Below are positions 32,639 to 42,335 of a DNA stretch of 64,000 nt, piece by piece. This DNA comes from Oegoconia quadripuncta. Its lineage: Eukaryota; Arthropoda; Insecta; Lepidoptera; Autostichidae. The DNA lies in NCBI GenBank assembly GCA_949316235.1, contig OX438757.1, positions 11,092,657 to 11,156,656 on the forward strand, written 5' to 3'. The notes beneath the pieces were generated by a model. It made no database searches and was not told the DNA's origin. It saw only the letters and a program-made list of their open reading frames with translations. Position numbers and translations under genes: made by a program. Each line of letters begins with the position of its first letter. Position 1 is the stretch's first letter.

Positions 32639-33054
32639 AAAAAATGTGCATGGAATACTGCTGTCACCTTTGGGATGGTTTAGCCAAATACCAGCTGGCT
32701 GCACTCGATTCTGTGGAACGACGTGCCAAAAGACTCATTGGTGACCATTCGATCACTGCTAAAATTGCAGAGGCTAGAACACCGCCGCATGGTCGCATGT
32801 CTCTCACTCTTTTACAGGATGCACTTCGGTGAGTGTGCGTTGGAATTACATAATCTTATTCCGCCATCGTCATTTCATCTTCGGGCTACTACAGGCGTGG
32901 GGAGGCATTCCACCCGTATGTAGTTAACATACCGAACATTCGCACTATGCGGTTCAACTCTTCATTCATAATACGAACAGCCAAGGCATGGAACTCCCTT
33001 CCGGGGTCAGTCTTTCCTGAATCCTACAACCTTGGGATCTTCAAGAGCACCTAG
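32639..33054 (+). pseudogene. LINE-D ORF2 C-terminus, two frameshifts
   Basis: Frame 1: M-E-Y-C-C-H-L-W-D-G-L-A-K-Y-Q-L, S-V-E-R-R-A-K-R-L-I-G-D. Frame 2: H-R-R-M-V-A-C-L-S-L-F-Y-R-M-H-F-G-E-C, L-I-P-P-S-S-F-H-L-R. Frame 3: F-N-S-S-F-I-I-R-T-A-K-A-W-N-S-L-P. In this order these are the C-terminal blocks of a common lepidopteran non-LTR ORF2 (jockey-like). Dead. Confidence 0.82.
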
Positions 33055-33504
33055 GCATCTACTGAGTTCGCGTGCTTTATCTTCGGCCACATCGTTACTT
33101 TCCATCAGGTAATATTGTGGTCAAACGCGAATCCAATCAATCATAAAAATTAATGTTGTTAAAAATATAGCAAATATTTATTGCTCGAGATATCTAAAAA
33201 TGTCTTGACGACTAAACTAAAGCCCGTGCTGAAAAAATCTGCCTGGAAATGAACGTATAAGCATTTACCGACTATACAAAAGGAAAGCAGCCTTTGATGT
33301 GTCAATTCGAAGTGCCTTGTAAATAATATTACCTGACGGCTATACTTTGTGCTGGCTCGAAAAAAATACGAGATAAATTTGTGACGACAATAAATAGAAT
33401 ATACTTACACATTTATTGTATGCCCATATTAATGCCCCTATACCGACCTCCTACCTACCTACCTCCTAATTTCGAAATTGACTTCGTGTGATAATATAGA
33501 ATTT
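33055..33504. other. Nothing recognised
   Basis: Probably includes a short LINE-D 3'-UTR; no clear tail. Confidence 0.4.
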
Positions 33505-33754
33505 TAACTAGCGGTCGCCCGCGACTTCGTCCGCTTAGGCTACATGTTCCCAAATTTTGCCACCCCTTTTCACCCCCTTAATGGTTGAATTTTGAAAAAT
33601 ACGTAATTCATTATTTACATTGTAGACTATTTGTATCAAGTTGCAAACAAATCTATAAGACAAAAAAGTTTCACACAAACTTTCACCCCCTATTTCACCC
33701 CCATAAGGTATGAATACTCTAATCACTGGGTTAAAGAAGGATTCCTCAGCGGGT
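33505..33754 (+). repeat. Arthropod 'gcgacttcgtccgc' repeat, copy 1
   Basis: Starts 'gcggtcgcccgcgacttcgt' and contains 'cacccccttaatggttg' and 'atttcacccccataagg'. A relative with the other end ('catttataatattagttag') is at 50080-50285. Confidence 0.6.
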
Positions 33755-33940
33755 TGGGATGGTATAAAACATGCTGCTTAAAGATCATATTCTAGCTTCC
33801 TCTTCATAGATCATAGATTCTTGCACCTCCTTTGGCATACATTTTTAATAATGGCATACGCTATGGTGTCTTTCCAAGTGTTCTAAAGAGGTTGATTATA
33901 ATACCAATACACAAGGGTTGATTTTGATTTTGAAACTAGT
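33755..33940 (+). pseudogene. Small LINE reverse transcriptase fragment joined to a LINE tail
   Basis: G-W-D-G-I-K, then in another frame A-P-P-L-A-Y-I-F-N-N-G and L-I-I-I-P-I-H-K-G-stop. This matches the N-terminal RT blocks of LINE-A ORF2 (G-W-D-K-I-S; P-P-L-T-F-I-F-N; P-I-H-K-G). It is followed at once by 'ttgattttgattttg', a LINE-type tail, so the palm, thumb and 3'-UTR are deleted. Confidence 0.65.
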
Positions 33941-34299
33941 TTCTTTTTAATACTCATGGTTACCTCTAAACATTTTGGGTTTGGTTTTACTTTGGTAGCG
34001 TCAACGATATAATAATTGTTTACAAAAAATACCGCGATACCATTTTTTACTTCAGCTAAACTAAAGCTAAACCAAATACAAAAACGTTCCGTTCGAAGGG
34101 TAAACCGTTGTAAAATAGCGCGATTGGTCTCCAGCTATGTGTTGATTTGCCAATGACGGACAAAACACTGGTATTCGGCTGTAACCTCATAATTTTAAGG
34201 CTGAACATGCGCCGACATCAAACGAACTACTTCTATTGTGCAATCTAAATAATCTAAACTATCAGATAAGCTGCCGCTTATGATGAGATGATACAATGA

Positions 34300-34412
34300 T
34301 CCTGTGGGTTTCTTGCGCCGCTTCTTTTCCCACAGATGATTTCCGTTTCCGAAGCGGTAGTAGCTTGGACATACCGACTGACACAGATAAATGCAATAAA
34401 CATTTTTTATTT
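34300..34412 (+). repeat. LINE 3'-UTR end
   Basis: 'cttgcgccgcttcttttccc', 'gtttccgaagcggtagtagc', 'gactgacacagataaatgca' then an AT tail. Confidence 0.5.
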
Positions 34413-35200
34413 CTAGTAGATTTAAATTGACATTCAACAAATGATATCATGTATCTTACGTTGAAATAAATGCTTGATATTTGAAGTTTGATGTTTGAAG
34501 TATGTAGCACATCATTAACTGCAACATCCGCAGTATACGTTACAGAATTTTCTGTGCAACTCTCCGGACCCTGTTATTAGATAGAGGAAAATTACTGACT
34601 AAGCGAATTCCCTTAAATAATAAGAAGCTGCAAAAAGTCAGGAAATGTGAATTTACGAGAGAGATTACTGTCCTCTTTATGGGCCATGAATTTCGTATAA
34701 CAATGTGCAACTCGGGACGGATCTCGCTACAACTACCACTGATGTTACCGGATAAGCAGAGACAGATGAAACACTGCCTAATATATGACTAATTTGCATA
34801 TGAATTATGAATCTAGTCATACATATGACATCTATTTTATTTACGGTTGTAAGTAATTGCAGTGTTTACTACTTAAAGCTTAGGCGTGTTGTCCCACTTT
34901 CACTAAACATATAATAGCATATGTATATACTTAGTAGGAATTTTTGTTGTGATTTTTACTGATGCGTAACTAAACATGTTTCAACAGTGAAGCTTCCAGT
35001 GGCTTATAGGATGATGATTATTAAATGTGGACGAATTTCTGTCATTTCAGAGACAAATTTCTATTTTTGACGAATAATCTCTCTCTCTCTCTTATATTTA
35101 AGAGCTAAGAGTCCTTAAACGAATAATCTAAATTTCATAAATTTAAAATTTAGAAAAATCCTAGTATACCTAAAACTAAGCAATAACATCATGCAGATAT
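34413..35200. other. Nothing recognised
   Basis: Short (CT)n run at about 35080; no gene. Confidence 0.45.
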
Positions 35201-35360
35201 ACAAAGCAACTGCGTTAAAAGTGAAAGATCTACGAAACGGCTCTACCAATTTTCATCAAAAATTGCTAAACCTTGCCCTGGTTTAATCTTACATATCATG
35301 AAAGAAAACCGCACTCTAATCGGACCACGCATTATTGACATACATCCGGACAAAGACTCG
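35201..35360 (-). repeat. Dispersed repeat of the 'taacccccgacg' family, minus copy
   Basis: Shares 'tccggacaaagact', 'cgtggtccgattagagtgcg' (minus strand) and 'aaacggct' blocks with 44752-44870 and 63135-63400. Confidence 0.5.
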
Positions 35361-35385
35361 ATACACACCCAACATTAAATAAATA

Positions 35386-35592
35386 AATATCCTCAGACAT
35401 ACACACAGCGCCATCTAGTTCCACAGTAAGCAACTATAGGCTTGTGTAGTGGATACCACATGGTTGATATACTACATAAATTCATTTTTTTTTGTAAATA
35501 AATACTTATTATAACTAAATGAAAACATCCATAACTCGGGTATACATGTCCGTATTCATCACACAAACATATGCCCCTAGCGGGATTCGAAC
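35386..35592 (-). mobile_element. SINE-2, headless copy
   Basis: 'gccatctagttccac', 'gtggataccacatggttgat', 'ataactcgggtatacatgtc' and 'atatgcccctagcgggattc'. Sequence stops in the middle of box B. Confidence 0.8.
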
Positions 35593-36071
35593 ATTAAGCA
35601 CTTAATAACCGTCGCGTCGCTTTTAGTCGTAGTCGGAGGTTAAAACGCGCCGAGAAACTACAATATTAATTAATATACATTACAAATACTTTTTATTGTA
35701 CAAAATAATTTACAATAATACTACAGGAATAATTTAATCTGCTTCTAACTTGATTTTTGGCACTCCTTGTAATTGTTTGACAATTTCTATATTTATAAAA
35801 CACGGCATTTTAGTATACAGTGGATTTACATGTATTTTTCGATTATTTCATTAATATAAATAAAAATAGGGAAAAATATGGTTGTACTGTGGTGTGGGTC
35901 CATAATTTTTGTTAGTAACAATTTAAAACCTTAATAAGCTCTGTTAGTAGCAAACATTTATTTATTAACCGACTTCATTTTACATTATACATTACGGCCC
36001 TGGACTTCATAATGGATAGAGTTCCGGTGTCTCTATATATAGAAGTCCTATAAGGACACTCCCATTTATCC
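35593..36071. other. Nothing recognised
   Basis: AT-rich; no gene or repeat recognised. Confidence 0.45.
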
Positions 36072-36176
36072 GCCAATGTTTATCCGTTATCCAGTATTCA
36101 TAGCACAAGCTTTGCTTAGTTTGGGACTAGATGATTGGTGTAAGTGTCCGAAATATTTATTTATTTATTATTATTA
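36072..36176 (+). mobile_element. SINE-3, 3' fragment
   Basis: 'atccgttatccagtattcat', 'agtttgggactagatgattg', 'gtaagtgtccgaaatattta' and a (TTTA)n end. Confidence 0.75.
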
Positions 36177-36599
36177 TAATGTTTTTAAAATGCTTTAGGT
36201 GCTATCCCTCGCGCGGCATAACAGAGATACTACTCTAATGCTTACGATGACGTGTAAACCATTTTTTCGTGCCTACGTGAAGATACCTGATGATCTACAG
36301 AATCGAGGCAACCCCAGCAAATTATAAAAAATATATAAGTAAAATGCGACATTGCCAGCTCGCACTGTAACTGCACTGCAAAAAACGCCGCGTTTTATAA
36401 ATATCGAAATTGTGAAACAAAGTCGAGTTCAAAGTATATTTATCATAACTACAGTTTGATATCCTTCCTCTTCCCCCGGACCTCGGCGACGAGTAGACGT
36501 GCGAACAGTTGTACTTCTTTGTTTAAGCCGATTTTTAATATAATTTAACAACAAAAATCCATCATAAAAAAATAGGAGCGCATAAGACGGAGGAGTTTT
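36177..36599. other. Flank of LINE-A; possible 5' end of its UTR
   Basis: No separate feature recognised. The LINE-A 5' boundary could lie anywhere from about 36.3 to 36.8 kb. Confidence 0.35.
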
Positions 36600-36840
36600 T
36601 ATTACCACCGCAATCGACCGCGAAAGCTGTAAACAGATCCAGATCGGTGTGTACGTGAACTGTCAAAATACTGGTTCCTGTGACATCGGGTACAACTCAC
36701 CTTTTCACACGTGCGACGGCTGGCCTGAGTGAGTGAGACAAGTCTATATATGTACTTACATACAATAGAACAATTCTGGTGCGTGTGAGCAGTACCTCCA
36801 TGAGTGCGTTCAATCACTAACCGGCCCATCTCCAGTTACC

Positions 36841-37125
36841 TTATGTTTGCCTGGTACTATGAACCTCTAACTACGATACGTACCGCTTTACTTTGCCAAT
36901 ACCTGGAAACTACTGGAACTTTCTGGTAAATCGGATACATTATTGGCATTGAAAAAAGACACTGTCTTCACCTACTTATGTTGTCCTGGTACTTCAAATA
37001 AGCACAGGTTAATTGCGCCCCGTGTGGAGACTGTTTACGAAGCAGCGCGCCTACTATTTATGAGGTAGAGATTACCATATACTGTCAGCATCCACCCACA
37101 TTATGTTTGCCTGATACTCAGACCA
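36841..37125 (+). repeat. Recurring box in the LINE-A 5'-UTR
   Basis: 'ttatgttt/tgcctgg/atact' occurs at 36841, 36976 and 37101 (spacing 135 and 125 bp), with weaker similarity around each ('actgtc...cac' before the last two). It may be what is left of tandem 5'-UTR promoter monomers. Confidence 0.4.
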
Positions 37126-37286
37126 CAGTTTTGTGAAGTGAGTATATCGATTTACGAACAAACAGGTAAAGGAATTAAAGAATACCTGACGGCATACTAG
37201 AACTTGTAGTGAACTTTATATAATTTTTACTACTCAACTTTTCTGCACTCCTAGTACTATTAATCCGGTTGACTACAACGAACACC

Positions 37287-38228
37287 ATGTCAACTTTGCG
37301 CACACCTCCACCTACACCAACCAAAGATACATCTGTGGCAGTTACCGCAAACAGCTCCCACTTATCTGCCCTAAACCATTCGGCCTCTTTACCTGATCTT
37401 AATGCTATGATGTCCAATATTACGGAACGCAATAAAAACAAAAAAAGGAAGCATGAAGGTGGGGAGAGTGATTTGATGTCTTCAATTAAGGCCATGTTTG
37501 CTGAGTTTTCCCTGCAGCAAGAGCGGCGTTTCAGCGAGCTTCAATCCACAACCAACTCCATAAAAGAGCAAAACACAGAGCTTAAGAATAGCGTAACCTA
37601 TATGTCTGGCATGTATGACCAATTTTTGTCGCGTATTGATTCACTTGAAGCTGAAAGAAAAAAAGACAAAAAACAAATTCAACTTCTTGACGACAAAATT
37701 GAGAACCTTGAACGCAAGCTGCGTGGGTCGGGAATTGAACTACGAAATGTTCCTAAAATTACTGAAGAAGGGAAAATTGAAACTAAGGATGATCTCTTCA
37801 AGATTGTCACTAACTTGGGAAAGACTCTTAACATTGATATACATAAGTCCGATATCAGGGACATTTATAGAATCAATTCTAAGGATAACTCGAAACCGAT
37901 TATAACTGAATTTACATCTGTGCTGATGAAAGAAAAAATCGTAGCTTCGACTAAAAATTTTAATAAAGACAAGTCAAAAGAGAATAAGCTTAATACCTCA
38001 CATTTACTACTCCAACTGACATCTGCAAGCAAACCAGTTTACATATCAGAAACCCTAACACAGAGATCACAAAAATTATACTACCTGGCAAGGAACTTCC
38101 AGAAAGAATATGGTTATTCCTACTGCTGGACAACACATGGAGCCGTGTACCTACGTAAAGCAGAAAACCTGCCTCGTATATTAATTAATAGAGAAAGTGA
38201 TCTTGAAAATCTACTCAAAAAGGAATGA
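37287..38228 (+). CDS. LINE-A ORF1: coiled-coil protein with baculovirus-FP-like C-terminal domain
   Basis: The 313-residue protein starts at the first ATG of the frame. Residues 1-45 are Ser/Thr/Pro-rich. A basic K-N-K-K-R-K-H patch (about 50-56) could be a nuclear signal. Residues about 65-145 are heptad-rich and acidic/basic, a coiled coil likely used for trimerisation. Residues about 148-225 (I-E-L-R-N-V-P, D-I-R-D-I-Y-R-I, P-I-I-T-E-F) and 249-291 (V-Y-I-S-E-T-L-T, Y-C-W-T-T-H-G-A-V-Y-L-R-K) match the FP25K-like fold used as ORF1 by many insect CR1-like LINEs, thought to bind RNA. No CCHC knuckle. It should package element RNA into RNPs with ORF2. The stop is TGA followed by CTA, and the frame remains open beyond it (see next entry). 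Confidence 0.85.
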   Translation: MSTLRTPPPTPTKDTSVAVTANSSHLSALNHSASLPDLNAMMSNITERNKNKKRKHEGGESDLMSSIKAMFAEFSLQQERRFSELQSTTNSIKEQNTELKNSVTYMSGMYDQFLSRIDSLEAERKKDKKQIQLLDDKIENLERKLRGSGIELRNVPKITEEGKIETKDDLFKIVTNLGKTLNIDIHKSDIRDIYRINSKDNSKPIITEFTSVLMKEKIVASTKNFNKDKSKENKLNTSHLLLQLTSASKPVYISETLTQRSQKLYYLARNFQKEYGYSYCWTTHGAVYLRKAENLPRILINRESDLENLLKKE

Positions 38229-38684
38229 CTATCTTTGCATCCCATTATCTTTTTCTTTTTTATAAATATTACTTTCTATAGTTTATTTTTAAATATAGTA
38301 ATAAGTGTACTTATTTACATTAACACTTACATTATATTACACATATACACAAGCCATAGTATTTTAGTTATAACAATTACACTCCATATTTTTTCTCTAA
38401 ATAGAACAATAAGCGTACTTGTTTACATGAATACTAACATATTACATAAACACATACACATAAGTCATATTATTTTAATGTACTACGAATTCCTAAGTAT
38501 TTCCAATTGGAAGCGTTCCGACAGTAATTTTCTTACAATACAACAAAATGAAGTCTTATATGCGATATGCTATGCTATCTTAATATGTTCCGATTTTTGC
38601 TACTTATTCGTAACCATATCTTTCCTTCTACAACGAATAGATCTCTGTCCTATAAAAAAATATATACAAAATTCGATAACATGA
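38229..38684 (+). other. In-frame extension of LINE-A ORF1 beyond a TGA-CTA stop
   Basis: From the TGA at 38226-38228 the ORF1 frame reads on for 151 codons without a stop, to a TGA at 38682-38684. The extension is rich in I, F, L, Y, H, S and T and includes a 36-codon in-frame duplication (I-S-V-L-I-Y-I-N-T at 38301 and I-S-V-L-V-Y-M-N-T at 38409). Its terminal TGA overlaps an ATG of ORF2 as ATGA (38681-38684). UGA-CUA is a known leaky stop context. Whether the extension is translated is unknown; it could equally be AT-rich spacer that lacks stops by chance. Confidence 0.4.
38286..38475 (+). repeat. 108-bp imperfect tandem duplication between ORF1 and ORF2
   Basis: 'ataagtgtacttatttacat' at 38301 recurs as 'ataagcgtacttgtttacat' at 38409, with flanking similarity over most of each unit. 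Confidence 0.75.
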
Positions 38685-41617
38685 GAAATATCTCTGAGGA
38701 GCTAGACATCAATTTACAATTTAAATCATTAGCTTGTAAAGTAGAAGACGTTTGTTATTTGGCATTGACACCTAAATCATGCTTATCTGTTCTTACCCAA
38801 AATATACGTAGTATAAATTCAAATTTCCCTGGACTTGAAATTTTAATGACTAGACTTAAAATTGAATGTGACATACTGGTACTAACCGAATGTTGGCTGT
38901 CATGTACATCAACGATCCCACAATTGACTGAATATAACTGTTACTCAACTAAAAATAACCCAATTCAAAATGACGGGGTTGTTGTCTATATTAAAAATAG
39001 TCTTGCATGTTCGGTAGAAGAACCAGTATTCCAAGAGGGTAACTGCTTAATTATAAAACTGGGATTAGACACTGCTATTGTTGCCATTTACCGCTCTCCG
39101 TCATATGATAACGTTAATCCTTTTCTCACAAGTCTAGGGGAACAATTACATAAACTCTCTCATATACAAAATGTTATGGTGATTGGTGATATTAATATAC
39201 CAATCAATTCTGATAAGCTGGATTCTAACTCTGAACATTATCTAAATTTAGCGGCTTACAATGGTCTTCTACCTGCTCATACACTGATAACTCGCGACCA
39301 AAGTGGTAGATGTCTTGACCATGTTTTGATAAAAACAAGAAACACAGCTTTTACACTCGTTCCTCAAAGTACTCTCACAGATCATAAATCGGTAATCGTG
39401 TTCTTACAAAATAAACCGGTACGTAATTATGCAACTACTAATTTTATTAAAGTAGATGCTACAAGGCTTGCATTAGATATCGGGAATATAGATTTAAAAC
39501 CTATTTATGAATCTCATGACCCGGACTTTTCAATGAACTATCTTACTCAAGCTATCGCAATAGCTCTAATTAACAACACCCAGACGACTACTCTACCAAG
39601 ACGCAAAAAAATAATCAAACAATGGATCACACCAGGCCTATTGCGCTGCATACAAAATAGAGATAAATTACATCTTAAGGTCAGGCAAACTCCAGATGAT
39701 GAAGTCTTAAAGATAACGTATACGCGTTATAGAAATTTCTGCAACACGTTGTTAAAAAAACTCAAGAGATCTTTCGAGAAGGAGCAAATTGACAGAGCTG
39801 GGAAAAATAATAAAAAGTTATGGGAAGCCATTAAAAATATCACGAATACCTCAAAAGTTAAAAACTACCCTAAAGAACTATTATCGATTGCCGACTCTGC
39901 CCAATTGTCAGTAAACTCCGTCAACAATTTTTTTGTAAATGTAGGTAAATCCCTCGCGAAAAATATTCAAAAAGATAAGCATACTCACCAAATATTTAGC
40001 AATGACCCAGTAGTCAGCAAGATTGACTCTTTTGTATTGTTGGACATAGATGAGCAAGAAGTGGAACGTTTAATACTAGGGTTGAGAGATAATTGTTCAA
40101 TTGGATGGGATAAAATCTCAAATAGGTTCCTTAAAGAGCATAAAGACTTTCTTGTACCTCCTTTGACATTTATTTTTAATCACTGTTTTCAAACGGGTAT
40201 TTTCCCCAAGGCCTTGAAAAAATCAGTAATTCTCCCAATTCACAAGGGTGGTGACAGAGACAACATCAGTAATTATAGACCAATTTCCATCTTGCCCTCG
40301 ATTTCAAAAATATTAGAGAAATTAATAAATACTAGACTTGTTAAGTACTTGAACGCTAATAACATTTTGTCCGAGAATCAGTTTGGCTTCCGTAGTGGTA
40401 AATCCACGTCGGATGCAGTACATGCACTTACGGATTTTATCACTATGAATCTTGACAAAGGTAAGAAATGTATTGGTATTTTCTTGGACTTGGCAAAGGC
40501 TTTTGATACTGTCTCTGTCCCCATTCTGCTGGGAAAATTAAATGGGATTGGAATCAGGAATAATCAGTTTAAGCTTTTTGAGAGCTACCTGTCTGACCGT
40601 GTCCAATGTGTTGAAATCGGGAATTTTACTAGTACTGATCTTCAAGTAACACATGGTGTTCCACAGGGTAGTATCCTAGGCCCAACCCTCTTTCTTGTTT
40701 ATATCAATGAACTATGTAATTGTAAGCTATTTCAAGGTAAACTACTATCATATGCAGATGACACAGTTCTTCTTTTTGCCTCCAACTCATGGAAGGGGGC
40801 GTATGATGCGGCCCAAACTGGATTTAACGCTGTCTTACACTGGTTATTTAGCAATGTTTTAACCTTAAACATTGATAAAACAAAATATATCTCCTTCTCC
40901 ATTCGAGGCTCTCAATCATTTTGTAAGGAATATCATATTTTAGCCCATAAATGTTTTCAGCAAAACAGGAACACCTGTTCTTGCAAACCTGTTGAACAAG
41001 TAAATGATATAAAATATCTAGGTATTATAATAGATTCAAACCTTGGTTTTAAACAACATCTGGTATCTTTAAGTGGAAGAGTGCGCAGATTGATTGTGAT
41101 TTTTAAAAATCTTCGTTATGTTGTTGAACCCACAATATTAAGACGAATATATTTTGCTCTTTGTCAGTCTTTGATTACTTACTGCATCGTGGTTTGGGGA
41201 GGAGCCCCGAAAACGACTCTAAAAAGTCTCGAAATAGCCCAAAGAGCAATTCTTAAAATCAGCACTTTTCACCCTTTTCTATACCCAACCAACTTACTTT
41301 ATCAATCATGTAAGGTGCTGAGTGTTCGGCAGTTATTTCTTCTTAGCATCACTCTTAAACAGCATAGTGAATTAGCTTATGACCCTCAATTAAAACAAAA
41401 TCGTAGGAATCATCTAGTCTGTAAACACTCTGCACAGTTTCGCACTTCATTCTCGCATAGATTTTTTAGATTCTTGGGACCGTTTATTTACAACAAAATA
41501 AATAAGATTGTTCCAATTTATTCACTTAACACGGTGCTCTGCAAAAACAAAATCACTACTTGGCTCCTATCACTTTCTTATGACCAAACGGAGGATTTTC
41601 TTACTGTTGTATCTTAA
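38567..41617 (+). CDS. LINE-A ORF2: apurinic-type endonuclease and reverse transcriptase
   Basis: The frame has 1016 codons. The first ATG is at 38567, but conserved sequence begins near residue 40-75, and the ATG at 38681 (M39), overlapping the ORF1-frame TGA, is an equally good start. Endonuclease, residues about 74-280: N79 (L-T-Q-N-I-R), E108 (L-T-E-C-W-L), D208 and N210 (G-D-I-N-I), D251/H252 (C-L-D-H-V), D272/H273 (T-D-H-K-S), all catalytic positions present. RT, about 530-800: L-P-I-H-K-G-G, N-Y-R-P-I-S, Q-F-G-F-R, D641 (F-L-D-L-A-K-A-F-D), G-V-P-Q-G-S-I-L-G-P, and Y-A-D-D at 729-732. No RNase H or CCHC follows. It nicks genomic DNA and primes cDNA on the cut (target-primed reverse transcription). 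No stop or frameshift, so probably functional. Confidence 0.95.
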   Translation: MLCYLNMFRFLLLIRNHIFPSTTNRSLSYKKIYTKFDNMRNISEELDINLQFKSLACKVEDVCYLALTPKSCLSVLTQNIRSINSNFPGLEILMTRLKIECDILVLTECWLSCTSTIPQLTEYNCYSTKNNPIQNDGVVVYIKNSLACSVEEPVFQEGNCLIIKLGLDTAIVAIYRSPSYDNVNPFLTSLGEQLHKLSHIQNVMVIGDINIPINSDKLDSNSEHYLNLAAYNGLLPAHTLITRDQSGRCLDHVLIKTRNTAFTLVPQSTLTDHKSVIVFLQNKPVRNYATTNFIKVDATRLALDIGNIDLKPIYESHDPDFSMNYLTQAIAIALINNTQTTTLPRRKKIIKQWITPGLLRCIQNRDKLHLKVRQTPDDEVLKITYTRYRNFCNTLLKKLKRSFEKEQIDRAGKNNKKLWEAIKNITNTSKVKNYPKELLSIADSAQLSVNSVNNFFVNVGKSLAKNIQKDKHTHQIFSNDPVVSKIDSFVLLDIDEQEVERLILGLRDNCSIGWDKISNRFLKEHKDFLVPPLTFIFNHCFQTGIFPKALKKSVILPIHKGGDRDNISNYRPISILPSISKILEKLINTRLVKYLNANNILSENQFGFRSGKSTSDAVHALTDFITMNLDKGKKCIGIFLDLAKAFDTVSVPILLGKLNGIGIRNNQFKLFESYLSDRVQCVEIGNFTSTDLQVTHGVPQGSILGPTLFLVYINELCNCKLFQGKLLSYADDTVLLFASNSWKGAYDAAQTGFNAVLHWLFSNVLTLNIDKTKYISFSIRGSQSFCKEYHILAHKCFQQNRNTCSCKPVEQVNDIKYLGIIIDSNLGFKQHLVSLSGRVRRLIVIFKNLRYVVEPTILRRIYFALCQSLITYCIVVWGGAPKTTLKSLEIAQRAILKISTFHPFLYPTNLLYQSCKVLSVRQLFLLSITLKQHSELAYDPQLKQNRRNHLVCKHSAQFRTSFSHRFFRFLGPFIYNKINKIVPIYSLNTVLCKNKITTWLLSLSYDQTEDFLTVVS

Positions 41618-41694
41618 CATTACTTATATTAAGTTAATTAAAACATTCGCTGTGTCTTATGTACACTCCTATATTATATCTTATGTACACAAAC

Positions 41695-41794
41695 ACGCCC
41701 AAACACACACACATGCAGGCACACACGCATGCACACAAGCACACACGCACACACACACACACACACACATACACACACACACACACTTACACAC

Positions 41795-41828
<34 letters not shown>

Positions 41829-41910
41829 CACCATCCACACGCACATCATCATACACACGAACATCCCCACGCACACAAACACACCCCACACAAACCAACA
41901 CACATACAAA
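41695..41910 (+). repeat. CA-rich block in the LINE-A 3'-UTR
   Basis: Two long (AC)n runs (about 41744-41798 and 41799-41826) inside a 200-bp C/A-rich segment. Frames of 60-140 codons here on both strands are products of the repeat. Confidence 0.9.
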
Positions 41911-42119
41911 CACAATTACATAACTCATAAGTCATAATACACTTCGCCTATACTTACCAATTTTGTTACACATATACTGTTAATTCTTTAGTTTATGTTA
42001 GTTTTTAAGTTCATCGATATTTGTGACACGTTTTGGGATACTGCATCAGACACAATATGCTTTTTATTGTTTTATATGTCGAGAGTCAAGTTGTATCCCT
42101 ACACGTGTCAATAATGTTA

Positions 42120-42335
42120 TTATTATGTTTTTGGTTATGATGACTATAAGGCTAGTGATACTGTCCTATGGGGAAGGGCACTGTATGCTGAAATACAGGT
42201 TTTTTCAACCTAGTTCGGCAACAGGGGCTATATTATTGGAATACAAAATTACTAGCTTAATATAGATTATAAGATAAACTGTAAACTTTTTTGGAATAAA
42301 GTTATTATTATTATTATATTATTATATTATATTAT
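42120..42335 (+). repeat. LINE-A conserved 3' end and (ATT)n tail
   Basis: 'tgatgactataaggctagtg' to 'gattataagataaactg', AATAAA at about 42294, then ATT/TTA repeats. Likely the part recognised by the element's reverse transcriptase; shared with 14217-14413. Confidence 0.85.

Larger units (their letters stand above)
36600..42335 (+). mobile_element. LINE-A: full-length non-LTR retrotransposon
   Basis: Layout: about 0.7 kb 5'-UTR, ORF1 (37287-38228), a 338-nt inter-ORF segment, ORF2 (38567-41617), a CA-rich 3'-UTR, a conserved 3' end (42120-42297) and a (ATT)n tail. Both ORFs are intact, so it may be retrotransposition-competent. Endonuclease plus RT without RNase H, and an ORF1 with an FP-like domain, fit the CR1/jockey superfamily as seen in Lepidoptera. 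The 5' boundary is approximate and no target duplication was found by eye. A truncated young relative lies at 14217-14413. Confidence 0.88.

Noticed and set aside
38235..38684. A separate 149-codon gene between LINE-A ORF1 and ORF2
   Set aside because: It is the ORF1 frame continued beyond its stop, so it is treated as a possible extension, not an independent gene.
41508..41937. Several long His/Thr or Val/Cys-rich frames on both strands
   Set aside because: They are translations of the (CA)n block in the LINE-A 3'-UTR.
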